A stretch of DNA of 64,000 nucleotides from Companilactobacillus tucceti DSM 20183 (GCF_001434665.1 NZ_AZDG01000001.1:163885-227884); one strand, 5' to 3'. Shown: positions 16,857 through 25,907, counted from the stretch's first letter. Notes: generated by a model not told the origin, from the sequence alone. Numbers and translations: made by a program.

Positions 16857-17848
16857 TAATCAGAAAACATCGAAATAAAATTTTAATTACACTCATGTTT
16901 GTCTTACTTATAATTCTAATATTTTGTTCGATGATGATTGGACGATACAACTTGTCGATGACCGAAGTTTCTAGATTCTTTTTGGGACGTGCTAATAGTG
17001 CTACCAAATTAATTTTGGATCTTAGATTTATTCGAATTATTGCTGTGATTTTAGTTGGCGCTGGTCTGTCTATGGCTGGCGCCACTTTTCAATCTGTCTT
17101 TAATAATGGACTTGCTTCACCTAATATATTAGGTGTTTCAACAGGTGCTAGTGTTGGTGCAGCAATTGCTATCCTAAATAATGCACCAATATATGTGATT
17201 GAATTGGCTGCTTTTATTATGGGAATAGTAACAGTTGTGTTGACGATCGTTATAGATAGTTTTATGCATAGTAAATCTAGTATTGGATTGATTTTGTCGG
17301 GTATTATTATGTCTGGTCTTATGCAATCAATATTAGGATCAATGAAATATATTGCAGACCCAGAGGACCAATTACAAAGTATTGTTTATTGGGAAATGGG
17401 TAGCTTTATGAAAGTCGACAAACAAGCCTTATATTCAGTGGGACCAATCATTCTTGTAGGGATAATATTTCTACTAATAACTAGATGGAGATTGAATGCA
17501 CTTACGTTAGATTTGGCCACTGTTAAAACAATAGGTATCAATCCTAAGCTGAATCGAAATATTATGATAGCTTTTGCTACCTTGTTAACGGCCGCTGCAG
17601 TTTGTCTGTGTGGCGTCATTGGGTGGATAGGTCTAGTTGTTCCACATATTAGTCGTCAATTAGTTGGCGATGATAATAGGTATGCGTTACCAATGTCCGC
17701 AGGTGTTGGTGCGGTTTTATTAGTAATAGCCGATACATTGGCTAGAAGTGTTTCTGTTAATGACATACCATTGAGTATTGTTACTGGATTTATTGGAGTT
17801 CCAATATTTATATTTATCTTGATAAAAGGAAGGAATATCGGTGTTTAG
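16853..17848 (+). CDS. FecCD-type ABC permease, probable molybdate importer subunit
   Basis: About 331 residues if started at ATA 16853, which overlaps the narI stop and lies 6-7 nt after GGGAG. The first ATG (16895) has no ribosome binding site and would remove the basic N-terminal RKHRNK segment usual in this family. Around nine membrane helices are visible, with GGAGLSMAGATFQSVFNN-like and GVIGWIGLVVPHISR motifs typical of FecCD/BtuC permeases. Placed between narI and moaE with its own ATPase and binding protein, it more likely carries molybdate or tungstate (MolB-type) than siderophore. Substrate is inference. Confidence 0.85.
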   Translation: MVIRKHRNKILITLMFVLLIILIFCSMMIGRYNLSMTEVSRFFLGRANSATKLILDLRFIRIIAVILVGAGLSMAGATFQSVFNNGLASPNILGVSTGASVGAAIAILNNAPIYVIELAAFIMGIVTVVLTIVIDSFMHSKSSIGLILSGIIMSGLMQSILGSMKYIADPEDQLQSIVYWEMGSFMKVDKQALYSVGPIILVGIIFLLITRWRLNALTLDLATVKTIGINPKLNRNIMIAFATLLTAAAVCLCGVIGWIGLVVPHISRQLVGDDNRYALPMSAGVGAVLLVIADTLARSVSVNDIPLSIVTGFIGVPIFIFILIKGRNIGV

Positions 17849-18617
17849 TTTAGTAACTGATAATTTATCGTTTGCGTACAAAGATTCAAATACTATTGAT
17901 AACGTCAATCTAAAAGTAGAATCAGGCCAGGTATTGGTTATTTTAGGTCCTAACGGTATCGGTAAAAGTACACTTATAAATTGTTTGAGTGGTGTTTTTT
18001 CCAAATACAAAGGTAGTATAAAGTTAGACAATGACGAATTAAAAAAGATAGATAGTAAGAAATTATCACATAAACTTGCATTGGTTAGTCAAGGAGTCAA
18101 TATCAATACAAATTTAAGTTTGTTTGATTATTTATTGCTTGGCAGAAGTTCATTTCATTCTATTTTTAGTCAGCCGAATAAAAACGATGAGATTTTAGTA
18201 GATTCAATCATTACTAAAATAGGCCTAGAAAGTTTGAAATTCACTAGTATGCAAAATATGAGTGGTGGTCAAAAGCAATTAGCTAATATTGGCCGTGCAT
18301 TGGTTCAAGAACCAAAATTGTTGATCATGGATGAGCCTACATCTGCTTTAGACTATAAGAATCAGGTCAAGGTTTTGAAGTTGGTCAAATCTTTATCAAA
18401 GCAAGGAATAGCAATAGTTATGAGTACTCATGATCCTAATCAAGCAACCATGGTTGCAGATAGTGTTGGATTATTAATGAGTAATAAAACATATAATCAA
18501 GGATCAACAAATGTCATATTAAATGATCAATCTTTATCTAAGTTGTATCAAACACCGATTATTTCAACATTTAGTGATGATTTACAAAGAAATGTTTTTG
18601 GGATAGAAATGGGGTAA
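17841..18617 (+). CDS. ABC transporter ATP-binding protein, FecE/MolC type
   Basis: 258 residues from GTG 17841 after AAGGAAGG, overlapping the permease by 8 nt. Walker A GPNGIGKST, Q-loop SQG, signature MSGGQKQ, Walker B LLIMDEPTSALD and H-loop STHD are intact. It energises the FecCD-type permease upstream. Context (nitrate reductase and Moco genes on both sides) points to oxyanion uptake. Confidence 0.93.
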   Translation: MFSLVTDNLSFAYKDSNTIDNVNLKVESGQVLVILGPNGIGKSTLINCLSGVFSKYKGSIKLDNDELKKIDSKKLSHKLALVSQGVNINTNLSLFDYLLLGRSSFHSIFSQPNKNDEILVDSIITKIGLESLKFTSMQNMSGGQKQLANIGRALVQEPKLLIMDEPTSALDYKNQVKVLKLVKSLSKQGIAIVMSTHDPNQATMVADSVGLLMSNKTYNQGSTNVILNDQSLSKLYQTPIISTFSDDLQRNVFGIEMG

Positions 18618-18619
18618 TC

Positions 18620-19651
18620 ATGAAAAAGTTAAATACAATAATAGTTTTGACCATTTCGATACTTTTCTTATTTGTAGGCGGATCAAAAGTACAAGCAGCT
18701 TCAACAAGAACAGTCGTCGATAATACTGGTAAAAAAGTTAAAATACCTAAAAAAGTAAAACGCGTGGCTGATTTATGGCACGCTAACAACCCTATTTTTT
18801 TGATGCTTGGTGGTGAAGATAAATTAGTAGCTACCACGAAATTGATTCACGATAATGCATTATTGACGGATTTGTATCCTAGTGTAAAAAAACAAGCAGT
18901 GCCATTTAACGGTGAGAGTTTTCAAATGGAGGAACTTATTAAACAAAAGCCTGATGTAGTTATTAGTTCAGATCCCGCACAGATTGAAACTATCAAAAAG
19001 GCTGATATTCCAGCAGTTAATTCAATGTTTCAAGATTTCTCTGGATTAAAGAAAACGGTTGCATTAACTGGTGCTATAATAGGTGGAAGAGCCAATAAAA
19101 AGGCCAAAACTTATAACGCACAATTAAATAGCGATATCAAAGAGGTTAAACATAGAGTTTCTAAAGCTAAAAGTAAACCCAGTGTTTTACATATTGTAGA
19201 CAAGACTGATTTAACTAAAGTTGATGGTAAGAAAACAATTGTGGATCAATGGATTAGTACTGCAGGTGGTAAAAATGCAATTAAAACAAAGGGAAATATG
19301 ATTCAAATCTCTGCCGAAGAAATTATTAAATCTAATCCGGATATTATTATTATAGGTGGAACTACTAATAAAAAAGCTTTAAAGCTTCTAAAAAAAGATT
19401 CCCGATTTTCATCATTAAAGGCTGTAAAGAATAAAAAAGTATACGGTAATCCAACCGGAATCTTTGCATTAGATAGATATAGTGCAGAAGAGGATCTACA
19501 AATATGGTGGGCTGCCAAATTGTTCCATCCCAAACAAATGAAAGATGTAAATCTAAAAAAGAAATTCAGTAATTTTTATGTGAAATATTTCGATCATAAG
19601 TTTACTGACAAACAACTGGATAAAATTTTATCCGGGGAGGTCATTAAATGA
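18620..19651 (+). CDS. ABC substrate-binding protein, probable molybdate type
   Basis: 343 residues with an N-terminal signal-like helix ending VQAAS. There is no lipobox Cys, unusual for a Firmicute binding protein, so it may remain anchored by an uncleaved signal or be released. The mature part has the two-lobed cluster A-II pattern (VDNTGKKVKIPKKVKRV near the start; PDVVISSDP; NPDIIIIGG) of iron-siderophore, cobalamin and MolA-type proteins. It overlaps moaE by 4 nt, which ties the transporter to cofactor synthesis. Molybdate as substrate is inferred. Confidence 0.85.
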   Translation: MKKLNTIIVLTISILFLFVGGSKVQAASTRTVVDNTGKKVKIPKKVKRVADLWHANNPIFLMLGGEDKLVATTKLIHDNALLTDLYPSVKKQAVPFNGESFQMEELIKQKPDVVISSDPAQIETIKKADIPAVNSMFQDFSGLKKTVALTGAIIGGRANKKAKTYNAQLNSDIKEVKHRVSKAKSKPSVLHIVDKTDLTKVDGKKTIVDQWISTAGGKNAIKTKGNMIQISAEEIIKSNPDIIIIGGTTNKKALKLLKKDSRFSSLKAVKNKKVYGNPTGIFALDRYSAEEDLQIWWAAKLFHPKQMKDVNLKKKFSNFYVKYFDHKFTDKQLDKILSGEVIK

Positions 19652-20058
19652 GTTTAATTAAGATAACCGACCAACCAATCAATACAGATGAACTTACTAA
19701 GAGTTTGATTCATCCGGAATTTGGTGGGGTAGATATTTTTATCGGAAATATTCGTAAATTTACTGATGAAATAGAAACCGAGAAGATCGAGTATACTACC
19801 TATAAAAAAATGGCGGAAAAAGAAATGCAAAAATTAGCTGATAAAGTTTTAGCTAAAGGGATGGATGTAGTCATGGTTCATCGAGTTGGTGAATTAAAAT
19901 TAGCTGATGTTGCTGTGTTTATTGGTGTTGCCGCTCCTCATCGAGCGGAGGCGTTTGAGAATTGCCAGTTTTTAATAGATCAATTGAAAGAAACTGTGCC
20001 AATTTGGAAGAAAGAATACGATAAAGACAAAATACGTTGGGGAGGTTTAGGCGAATGA
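19648..20058 (+). CDS. moaE: Molybdopterin synthase catalytic subunit MoaE
   Basis: 136 residues. MoaE, with MoaD, adds the dithiolene sulfurs to precursor Z. Family features include IFIGNIRKFT, EYTTYKKMAEKEM, VVMVHRVGELKLAD, VAAPHRAEAF and the C-terminal PIWKKE with the catalytic Lys. It overlaps the binding protein by 4 nt and moaD by 4 nt (ATGA). Confidence 0.96.
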   Translation: MSLIKITDQPINTDELTKSLIHPEFGGVDIFIGNIRKFTDEIETEKIEYTTYKKMAEKEMQKLADKVLAKGMDVVMVHRVGELKLADVAVFIGVAAPHRAEAFENCQFLIDQLKETVPIWKKEYDKDKIRWGGLGE

Positions 20059-20294
20059 AAGTAAAGCTATTTTCAATTTTGGCTGAAGAGATCGGTTCAA
20101 CCGTTGATCTGAATTTGAGCGATAGTTTTTACGCTAAAGATGTTAAAGATGACATTAAAAAGCTATATCCAGATTTTTCAGAAATTTTAGATCAATCCTT
20201 AGTTGCTGTTAATGAGGAATATGCCGATGATGAGGCTTTTAAATTAGCTGACGTAACAGAGATAGCAATTATTCCACCCGTTAGTGGGGGCTAG
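20055..20294 (+). CDS. moaD: Molybdopterin synthase sulfur carrier MoaD
   Basis: 79 residues from ATG 20055, overlapping the moaE stop and preceded by GGGAGG. Ubiquitin-like sulfur carrier ending in the required Gly-Gly (PPVSGG), which MoeB adenylates. The upstream in-frame extension lies inside moaE and is not used. Confidence 0.94.
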   Translation: MKVKLFSILAEEIGSTVDLNLSDSFYAKDVKDDIKKLYPDFSEILDQSLVAVNEEYADDEAFKLADVTEIAIIPPVSGG

Positions 20295-20322
20295 AATTTT
20301 ATAACGAATGGAGATATTTATT

Positions 20323-21498
20323 ATGGGAAGTAGTAAATCCAGATCTTATTTTGCTTTGGCAATGGGAACGTTAGCGATGATGGTGTGCTTTATGGTATGG
20401 CTTAGTTTAGCACCTATGATCGATATAATTCTAAAGAATGCAGGTGTACAAGTTTCAGAGTTACAAAGATCTTTGCTCTTAGCGACACCTATTTTGCTTG
20501 GTTCTATTATGAGAATTCCAATGGGAATTATGAGTGATAGATTTGGTGGTAAAAAGACTTATATAATTTTAATGCTATTTTTAATTATTCCAGTCTTGAT
20601 GATCCCAAGAGTTCATTCATATGGGATGTTAGTATTTACCGCTTTACTATTAGGTATGAGTGGTACATCATTTGCCATTGGTGTCTCTTATGTAACAAGA
20701 TTTTTCCCACCAGAAAAGCAAGGACTAGTATTGGGTATTGCTGGTGTAGGTAATATTGGTACAGCATTTTCATCATTCTTTTTCCCAAGATGGGTTAAAG
20801 TTATTGATCTAAATGGAGTGTTTTATGTTTTGATTGGACTATTGGTCTTGTTTATTATTTTATTGCTCTTTAGTCCTGAGTCAGAAACAAATAAGAACGC
20901 AAGTATAGTAGCATCATTATCTGTTGCTAAAGAACGTGACACTTGGTTATTAGCATTATTTTATTTCTTAACATTTGGTATGTTTATGTCGATGACTAAT
21001 TTATTATCAACATTTATGGTTGGTTTGTTTAATGATAGTTTAGTCGATGCTGGACTATGGGCTGCATTGTTTGCCGTAATTGGTACTTTAGTACGTCCAG
21101 TCGGTGGTTATTTATCAGATAAAATCAGACCTATGTCATTACTTCGTTATGATTTTATTTTAATTATCATTGCTGCTGTAGTTTTGGGTATTTTCCTAGA
21201 AACAAAGGGAATATTTACAACGATTATTGTTGCTTTAGCCGTTTTAGTTGGTTTAGGAAATGGAATTATCTTCAAGATGGTACCATTCGTATCGTCGGGT
21301 AATACTGGTGCTGTTACAGGATTTGTTGGCGCAATGGGTGGACTTGGAGGTTATTTCCCACCAATTATTCTCGGATTGATTAAACAAATGACCGGAAGTT
21401 ATAAAATTGGAATATATCTGATAGCTATTTTTGGTATAATATGTTTAGTATTACTACAGAAGATATATATTTCTGGTAGTAGAAGAATCGTTAGCTAA
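20323..21498 (+). CDS. narK: Nitrate/nitrite transporter NarK
   Basis: 391 residues from ATG 20323, preferred over ATG 20308 because TGGAGA lies between them. A 12-helix MFS protein with nitrate-porter signatures: GVGNIGTAFSSFF and GAMGGLGGYFPP, and the substrate-binding arginines in GSIMRIPMG and GTLVRPVGG. It imports nitrate or exchanges nitrate for nitrite. It sits 28 nt after moaD and probably belongs to the same long transcript as narGHJI. Confidence 0.95.
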   Translation: MGSSKSRSYFALAMGTLAMMVCFMVWLSLAPMIDIILKNAGVQVSELQRSLLLATPILLGSIMRIPMGIMSDRFGGKKTYIILMLFLIIPVLMIPRVHSYGMLVFTALLLGMSGTSFAIGVSYVTRFFPPEKQGLVLGIAGVGNIGTAFSSFFFPRWVKVIDLNGVFYVLIGLLVLFIILLLFSPESETNKNASIVASLSVAKERDTWLLALFYFLTFGMFMSMTNLLSTFMVGLFNDSLVDAGLWAALFAVIGTLVRPVGGYLSDKIRPMSLLRYDFILIIIAAVVLGIFLETKGIFTTIIVALAVLVGLGNGIIFKMVPFVSSGNTGAVTGFVGAMGGLGGYFPPIILGLIKQMTGSYKIGIYLIAIFGIICLVLLQKIYISGSRRIVS

Positions 21499-21510
21499 AG
21501 GAGTCCAATT

Positions 21511-21846
21511 ATGAGTGAAGAACAAGCACAAGATCCAAAGGTTCAAGCAGAAACAGAACAAGTAATGGAAGCATTGGAGAGCGTTATTGATCCAGAATTG
21601 GGAATCGATATTGTAAACCTTGGTTTAATTTATGGAATTGACATCAAGGGAGATCATTGTACAGTTACAATGACCTTAACAACTATGGGTTGTCCTTTAA
21701 GCGATATGATCAATGATGATATCAATAAAGCGGTTAAATCCGTCGATGGTCTAGAAACTTGTGAAATCAATCTTGTTTGGTATCCAATTTGGGATATGAG
21801 CAAGATGAGTCGTTTCGCACAAATTGCATTAGGAATTCATGGATAA
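21511..21846 (+). CDS. MIP18-family (SufT-like) Fe-S assembly protein
   Basis: 111 residues. The MIP18/DUF59 core is clear: VIDPELGIDIVNLGLIYGI with its catalytic-type Asp-Pro-Glu, TTMGCPLSDMI with the conserved Cys, and an unusual Trp-rich tail (VWYPIWDMSKM). Such proteins aid maturation of Fe-S enzymes. It ends the nar-moa transcript and is followed by a terminator, so a role in loading NarG/NarH clusters is plausible but inferred. Confidence 0.9.
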   Translation: MSEEQAQDPKVQAETEQVMEALESVIDPELGIDIVNLGLIYGIDIKGDHCTVTMTLTTMGCPLSDMINDDINKAVKSVDGLETCEINLVWYPIWDMSKMSRFAQIALGIHG

Positions 21847-21853
21847 AAGATAC

Positions 21854-21887
21854 AAAAGTTGTAATCAATTGATTGCAACTTTTTTTA
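21854..21887 (+). terminator. Rho-independent terminator of the nar operon
   Basis: AAAAGTTG pairs with CAACTTTT around an ATCAATTGAT inner palindrome, followed by a T-run. Confidence 0.9.
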
Positions 21888-21911
21888 TATTAATGTAATA
21901 AAGGGGAAAAT

Positions 21912-22337
21912 ATGTTAACTTACTTTCCAGCTAGTGAAAAAGATTATTCAGTTTTAACAAATATTTGGAGCAGATCTGTATTAGCCACGCATAATTTTTT
22001 GAAGGCCGAAGATAAAAATGAAATTCAAAAAATGCTTCCTGAATATTTCAAGCAAGTAGATTTGCTCAAGTGGCAATTGGATGAATCTATTGTTGGTTTT
22101 TCCGGTACGGCAAATCAAGAATTAGTCATGTTATTTTTAGATCCAAAATATTTTCGTAAAGGCTATGGACATCAAATTCTTCAAAAACTTATTGACGATG
22201 GAATCAATAAGGTAAGTGTTAACGAACAAAATGTTGGTGCATTTAACTTCTATAAGAAGAATGGATTCAAAATGGTTTCTCGTTCAGACTTAGATGGTGA
22301 TGATCGACCTTATCCCATTTTGAATTTACAATTGTAA
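21912..22337 (+). CDS. GNAT-family N-acetyltransferase, YjaB-like
   Basis: 141 residues behind AAAGGGGAAA. The acetyl-CoA loop reads FRKGYGHQIL and a GAFNFYKKNGF motif precedes the final strand, both standard for GNAT enzymes. The short overall length and ending resemble YjaB-type proteins. Substrate unknown. It is separated from the nar operon by a terminator. Confidence 0.88.
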   Translation: MLTYFPASEKDYSVLTNIWSRSVLATHNFLKAEDKNEIQKMLPEYFKQVDLLKWQLDESIVGFSGTANQELVMLFLDPKYFRKGYGHQILQKLIDDGINKVSVNEQNVGAFNFYKKNGFKMVSRSDLDGDDRPYPILNLQL

Positions 22338-22415
22338 AATGGTCGAGTCCTTTTAGAAGAGTTTAAAAAAGAAAAGTTGTAACATGGTAGTTATTGGGAT
22401 TGAAAGGAGTCGGAA

Positions 22416-23276
22416 ATGACTAAAATTAGTAGTTTAACAGATACATATACATTGAGTAATGGTGTAAAAATTCCTATCGTTGGATTTGGAACTTGGCAAA
22501 CACCAGACGGAGAAGTTGCTAAAGAGAGTGTTAAATCAGCAATTGAAGCTGGCTATCGTCATATTGATACAGCCGCTGCATATGGTAATGAGGACAGTGT
22601 TGGTGAAGGTATCAAAGCATCAGGTATCAAACGTGAGGATCTATTCTTAACAACTAAATTGTGGAATGATGACCATGGTTATGAATCAACTAAAAAGGCC
22701 ATGGATAAATCCTTATCAGAATTAGGTGTCGATTATGTTGATCTATATTTAATTCACTGGCCAAATCCAGTTAAGTTCCGTGATAATTGGAAGGAAGTTA
22801 ATGCTGAAACATGGCGTGCAATGGAAGAGTTGTTAAAAGAGGGTAAGACTCGTGCCATTGGTATTTCTAACTTCCGTCAACATCATATGGACGAACTTTT
22901 AAAGACAGCTAAAGTTACCCCAATGGTTAACCAAATCTTCTTAAATCCAAGTGAGTTACAACCAGAAGTTGTTGCTTATAATGATGCTCATAATATTTTG
23001 AGTGAGGCTTATAGTCCACTTGGAACAGGAAAGATATTTGAGGTTTCAGAATTAAAAGACATGGCTGCAAAATGTGGTAAGACAGTTGCTCAACTAGTAT
23101 TACGTTGGTCACTACAACATGGTTTCTTACCACTTCCAAAGTCAGTTCATGCTGATAGAATTAAGGAAAATACTGATATTTTTGATTTTGAAGTTTCAGA
23201 TGCAGATATGAAGACAATTGATGGTCTTCATGGATTAGCAGGAGAAGTTCAAGACCCCGATAAAGTTGATTTTTAG
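22416..23276 (+). CDS. Aldo/keto reductase, 2,5-diketogluconate reductase-like
   Basis: 286 residues, an AKR5-like (beta/alpha)8 enzyme using NADPH. Catalytic tetrad regions are visible: YRHIDTAAAYGNE (Asp, Tyr), TTKLWN (Lys) and LYLIHWPNP (His). LPLPKSVHADRIKEN is the cofactor-binding end. It probably reduces small carbonyls. The RBS GAAAGGAG precedes ATG 22416. A family C terminator repeat follows six bases after the stop. Confidence 0.94.
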   Translation: MTKISSLTDTYTLSNGVKIPIVGFGTWQTPDGEVAKESVKSAIEAGYRHIDTAAAYGNEDSVGEGIKASGIKREDLFLTTKLWNDDHGYESTKKAMDKSLSELGVDYVDLYLIHWPNPVKFRDNWKEVNAETWRAMEELLKEGKTRAIGISNFRQHHMDELLKTAKVTPMVNQIFLNPSELQPEVVAYNDAHNILSEAYSPLGTGKIFEVSELKDMAAKCGKTVAQLVLRWSLQHGFLPLPKSVHADRIKENTDIFDFEVSDADMKTIDGLHGLAGEVQDPDKVDF

Positions 23277-23281
23277 GTATT

Positions 23282-23319
23282 AAAAAGGAGGCTGTGACAT
23301 ATGTCATAGTCTCCTTTTT
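23282..23319 (+). terminator. Family C palindromic terminator repeat, copy 1
   Basis: AAAAAGGAGGCTGTGACAT pairs with ATGTCATAGTCTCCTTTTT. Related copies lie at 50573-50609 and 59116-59156, all with a TGTGACNTATGTCA core. In copies 1 and 3 a conserved CATTTCYGAAC tail follows. Confidence 0.9.
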
Positions 23320-23377
23320 CATTTCTGAACCTTTTGTTCCACTCTTGTTCATATTATTTGATTATTTATCATAAATG

Positions 23378-23497
23378 GTCGTAAACTAACGGTGAGGAAG
23401 AGATAGCTTTCTTCCTTATGAGATCCGTGTTTACCAAGCGATAGAAGCGATATTTCATATAGATGCCGACTCATCAATCCTGAGTCGGTATTTTTTT
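23378..23497 (+). ncRNA. Candidate small RNA gene of unknown family
   Basis: A roughly 120-nt unit with its own promoter (TTGTTC 23345-23350, 16-nt spacer, TATCAT 23367-23372). Its body folds as GTAAAC..ACGG (23381-23392) with CCGTGTTTAC (23425-23434), enclosing the hairpin GGAAGA/TCTTCC (23396-23415). A strong terminator CCGACTCA/TGAGTCGG with seven T follows (23466-23497). No open reading frame of note is present. The terminator overlaps the last 15 bases of the opposite AI-2E permease gene. It does not match SRP, 6S or tmRNA signatures that I know. Confidence 0.55.
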
Positions 23498-24604
23498 ATG
23501 TTCTTTTTTAAGAGTGGCGTTTCTAACTAGTTGATATATTGTTGCCACGATAGGAACGCTCAATAACATTCCTACAATTCCTGCTAATCCTCCACCAACG
23601 GTAATAGCAACAAGGACTAGAATTCCAGGTAATCCAATAGATCCGCCGACAACACGTGGATAAATTAAGTTGCCTTCTAATTGTTGTAAAACAATTATAT
23701 AAATAACAAATAAGATACCTTGAATGGGTGAGGTAACGGCAATCAATACAAATCCAACAACTCCACCGATCCAAGCACCGATCATTGGAATTAATGCTGT
23801 CATACCGACTAAAGCACCAATAGATAAGGCATTTGGAAAACGAAAGATCCACATACCTAAAGCACAAAGTGTTCCTAGGATAAAAGCTTCAGTTACTTGA
23901 CCAGCAATAAAACTTGAAAAAGATTTATCGGCTATATGTAAAACATATCTAGTTTTTCTCATTATTTTTTGAGATACAAAGGCATCAAAAACTCGATTCA
24001 ATCTTGAACCAATTACTTCCTTGCCACTAACCAAATATATGGCAAATGTTAAGGCAAGTATAAAGTTAAATATACCTTTTGATAAACTTCCAAAAATTGA
24101 AATTGTTGAAGAGAATACACCAGATAAGCCTGAAGATATAAATTTCATTATCTTTGATTGAATTGTATTCCAGTCTATTTTAGTAGTTTCAAGTTGTGAA
24201 GTAATGGCACTGGCCTGATTAGAATTATTTAACCATTTATTCAATTGGTCGATAACATCAGGTAAACTTGAAAAGAAACTACTGATAGCTGTTATAAATT
24301 GTGGTAATACTAGCCTTAATACCCAAGCAATGATTGCAATTATCAAACAAAGTGAAATGAGTAAGGCGATTGGACGTCTAGAATTTTTTGCTAGTTTGTT
24401 TTTAGATTTGGGCCAAAACCATTTTTCCAGTTTTGAGGATAACAAATTGATACAATATGCTAGTGCTGCTCCGATTATTAATGGAAAAGAGGCACTGTAT
24501 AACACTTTAAAAATATTAAATATTTGTGCAGGATAAACTATTAAGATTAAAAAAATAGCGATAACAAGACCGTATCGTATAAACTCGTGTTTTGTAAGCT
24601 TCAT
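23474..24604 (-). CDS. AI-2E family transporter (YtvI/YhhQ-type permease)
   Basis: 376 residues from ATG 24604 behind AGGAGA. An upstream ATG at 24643 lacks that site. About eight membrane helices, with the conserved central loop and GALVGMTALIPMIGAWIGGV and VGGSIGLPGILVLVAITVGG motifs of the AI-2E exporter superfamily. Members export autoinducer-2 or act as sodium/proton antiporters, and sequence alone does not decide. The final codons overlap an oppositely oriented terminator. Confidence 0.9.
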   Translation of the reverse strand: MKLTKHEFIRYGLVIAIFLILIVYPAQIFNIFKVLYSASFPLIIGAALAYCINLLSSKLEKWFWPKSKNKLAKNSRRPIALLISLCLIIAIIAWVLRLVLPQFITAISSFFSSLPDVIDQLNKWLNNSNQASAITSQLETTKIDWNTIQSKIMKFISSGLSGVFSSTISIFGSLSKGIFNFILALTFAIYLVSGKEVIGSRLNRVFDAFVSQKIMRKTRYVLHIADKSFSSFIAGQVTEAFILGTLCALGMWIFRFPNALSIGALVGMTALIPMIGAWIGGVVGFVLIAVTSPIQGILFVIYIIVLQQLEGNLIYPRVVGGSIGLPGILVLVAITVGGGLAGIVGMLLSVPIVATIYQLVRNATLKKEHKKIPTQD

Positions 24605-24698
24605 AAATAATCTCCTCAAGTTGAAGTCATTAATACTTAACATTTTAACATTAGTTTCAGTTATGCCGACTATTCAATTGTTTAGTTTTAAAATAAAA

Positions 24699-24741
24699 CA
24701 AGGTGATAATCAGGAAAATTTTTCTTCCTATTATCACCTTG
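24699..24741 (-). terminator. galE terminator
   Basis: CAAGGTGATAAT pairs with ATTATCACCTTG, and a T-rich run follows on the minus strand. It lies 7 nt beyond the galE stop. Confidence 0.88.
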
Positions 24742-24747
24742 CTTATT

Positions 24748-25740
24748 TTAATTTTCTTTATATCCATTTAAATGTTTTTTCTTAAAATTCCAAGCATCTT
24801 CAATTATTTTGTGAACGTTATCATATTTTGGAGACCATTTTAAGATTTTACGAGCCTTTGTCGAGTCGGCAATCAATGTACTTGGATCACCAGCACGTCT
24901 AGGTCCGATTTCGGCAGGTATCTCTTTACCAGTGACTTCACGAGCAGATTTGAGAATTTCTTTATTGGAAAATCCAGTCGATGAACCTAGATTGAAAATA
25001 TCACTGTCATTTCCAGCACGTAGATACTCCATTGCCAGACGGTGGGCCTCAGCTAAATCTTCAACGTGAACATAGTCACGGATGTTTGTTCCATCTTCTG
25101 TATCATAGTCGTCGCCAAAAATTGTGAGTTTATCTCTTTGACCAGCTGCTACTTCAAGGACAACAGGAATCAAGTGAGTTTCAGGATTATGATCTTCACC
25201 AATTGAACCGTCAGGTTTTGCTCCAGCAACATTGAAGTATCTTAAGGCAACGTATTTAATACCGTAAGCAATTTCTGACCAATGAATGATTTTTTCCATG
25301 GCTAATTTACTTTCACCATAAGGATTAGTTGGGATCGTTGGATCAGATTCTTTAATTGGAATCTGTTTAGGTTCGCCATATGTGGCGGCAGTTGATGAGA
25401 AGATGATGTGTTTTACATCAAAGTCACGCATTACTTCTAGTAAAGAAATCATTCCAGAAGTGTTGTTATCAAAATACTTAAGCGGATCTTTCATAGATTC
25501 TGGTACAATTGAAAAGGCAGCAAAATGAATAACATCAGTAATATTTTCTGATTGGAAAATTTTTATTAGAAATTCTCTATCACGGATATCACCTTGATAA
25601 AAAGTTGCATTTTCGTTAACAGATTGAATATGTCCAGTTTCTAAATTATCAGCCACCACGACGTTGTAGCCCATATCGCAAAGATGATCGACTGTGTGAG
25701 AGCCGATGTATCCAGCTCCACCTAAAACAAGAATGCTCAT
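24748..25740 (-). CDS. galE: UDP-glucose 4-epimerase GalE
   Basis: 330 residues. NAD-binding GGAGYIGSH at the N terminus, the Ser-Tyr-Lys set [11 protein letters not shown] ... [11 protein letters not shown], and RYFNVAGA. It interconverts UDP-glucose and UDP-galactose for galactose use and cell-wall polysaccharides. RBS TTGGAGGTG. Monocistronic with its own terminator. Confidence 0.96.
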   Translation of the reverse strand: MSILVLGGAGYIGSHTVDHLCDMGYNVVVADNLETGHIQSVNENATFYQGDIRDREFLIKIFQSENITDVIHFAAFSIVPESMKDPLKYFDNNTSGMISLLEVMRDFDVKHIIFSSTAATYGEPKQIPIKESDPTIPTNPYGESKLAMEKIIHWSEIAYGIKYVALRYFNVAGAKPDGSIGEDHNPETHLIPVVLEVAAGQRDKLTIFGDDYDTEDGTNIRDYVHVEDLAEAHRLAMEYLRAGNDSDIFNLGSSTGFSNKEILKSAREVTGKEIPAEIGPRRAGDPSTLIADSTKARKILKWSPKYDNVHKIIEDAWNFKKKHLNGYKEN

Positions 25741-25907
25741 AAAAGCACCTCCAAAATTATTTAAACTCTAAATCTATTATAGCTTATAATAACATTTTAA
25801 TAGAATTACCTTGAATTAACCTTAAAGTTTATCTTAATAATTTAACTTTTTAATAGATATGCCTTATTATGATTGATATAACTAATCAGCCGAATGGAAT
25901 GAAAATT

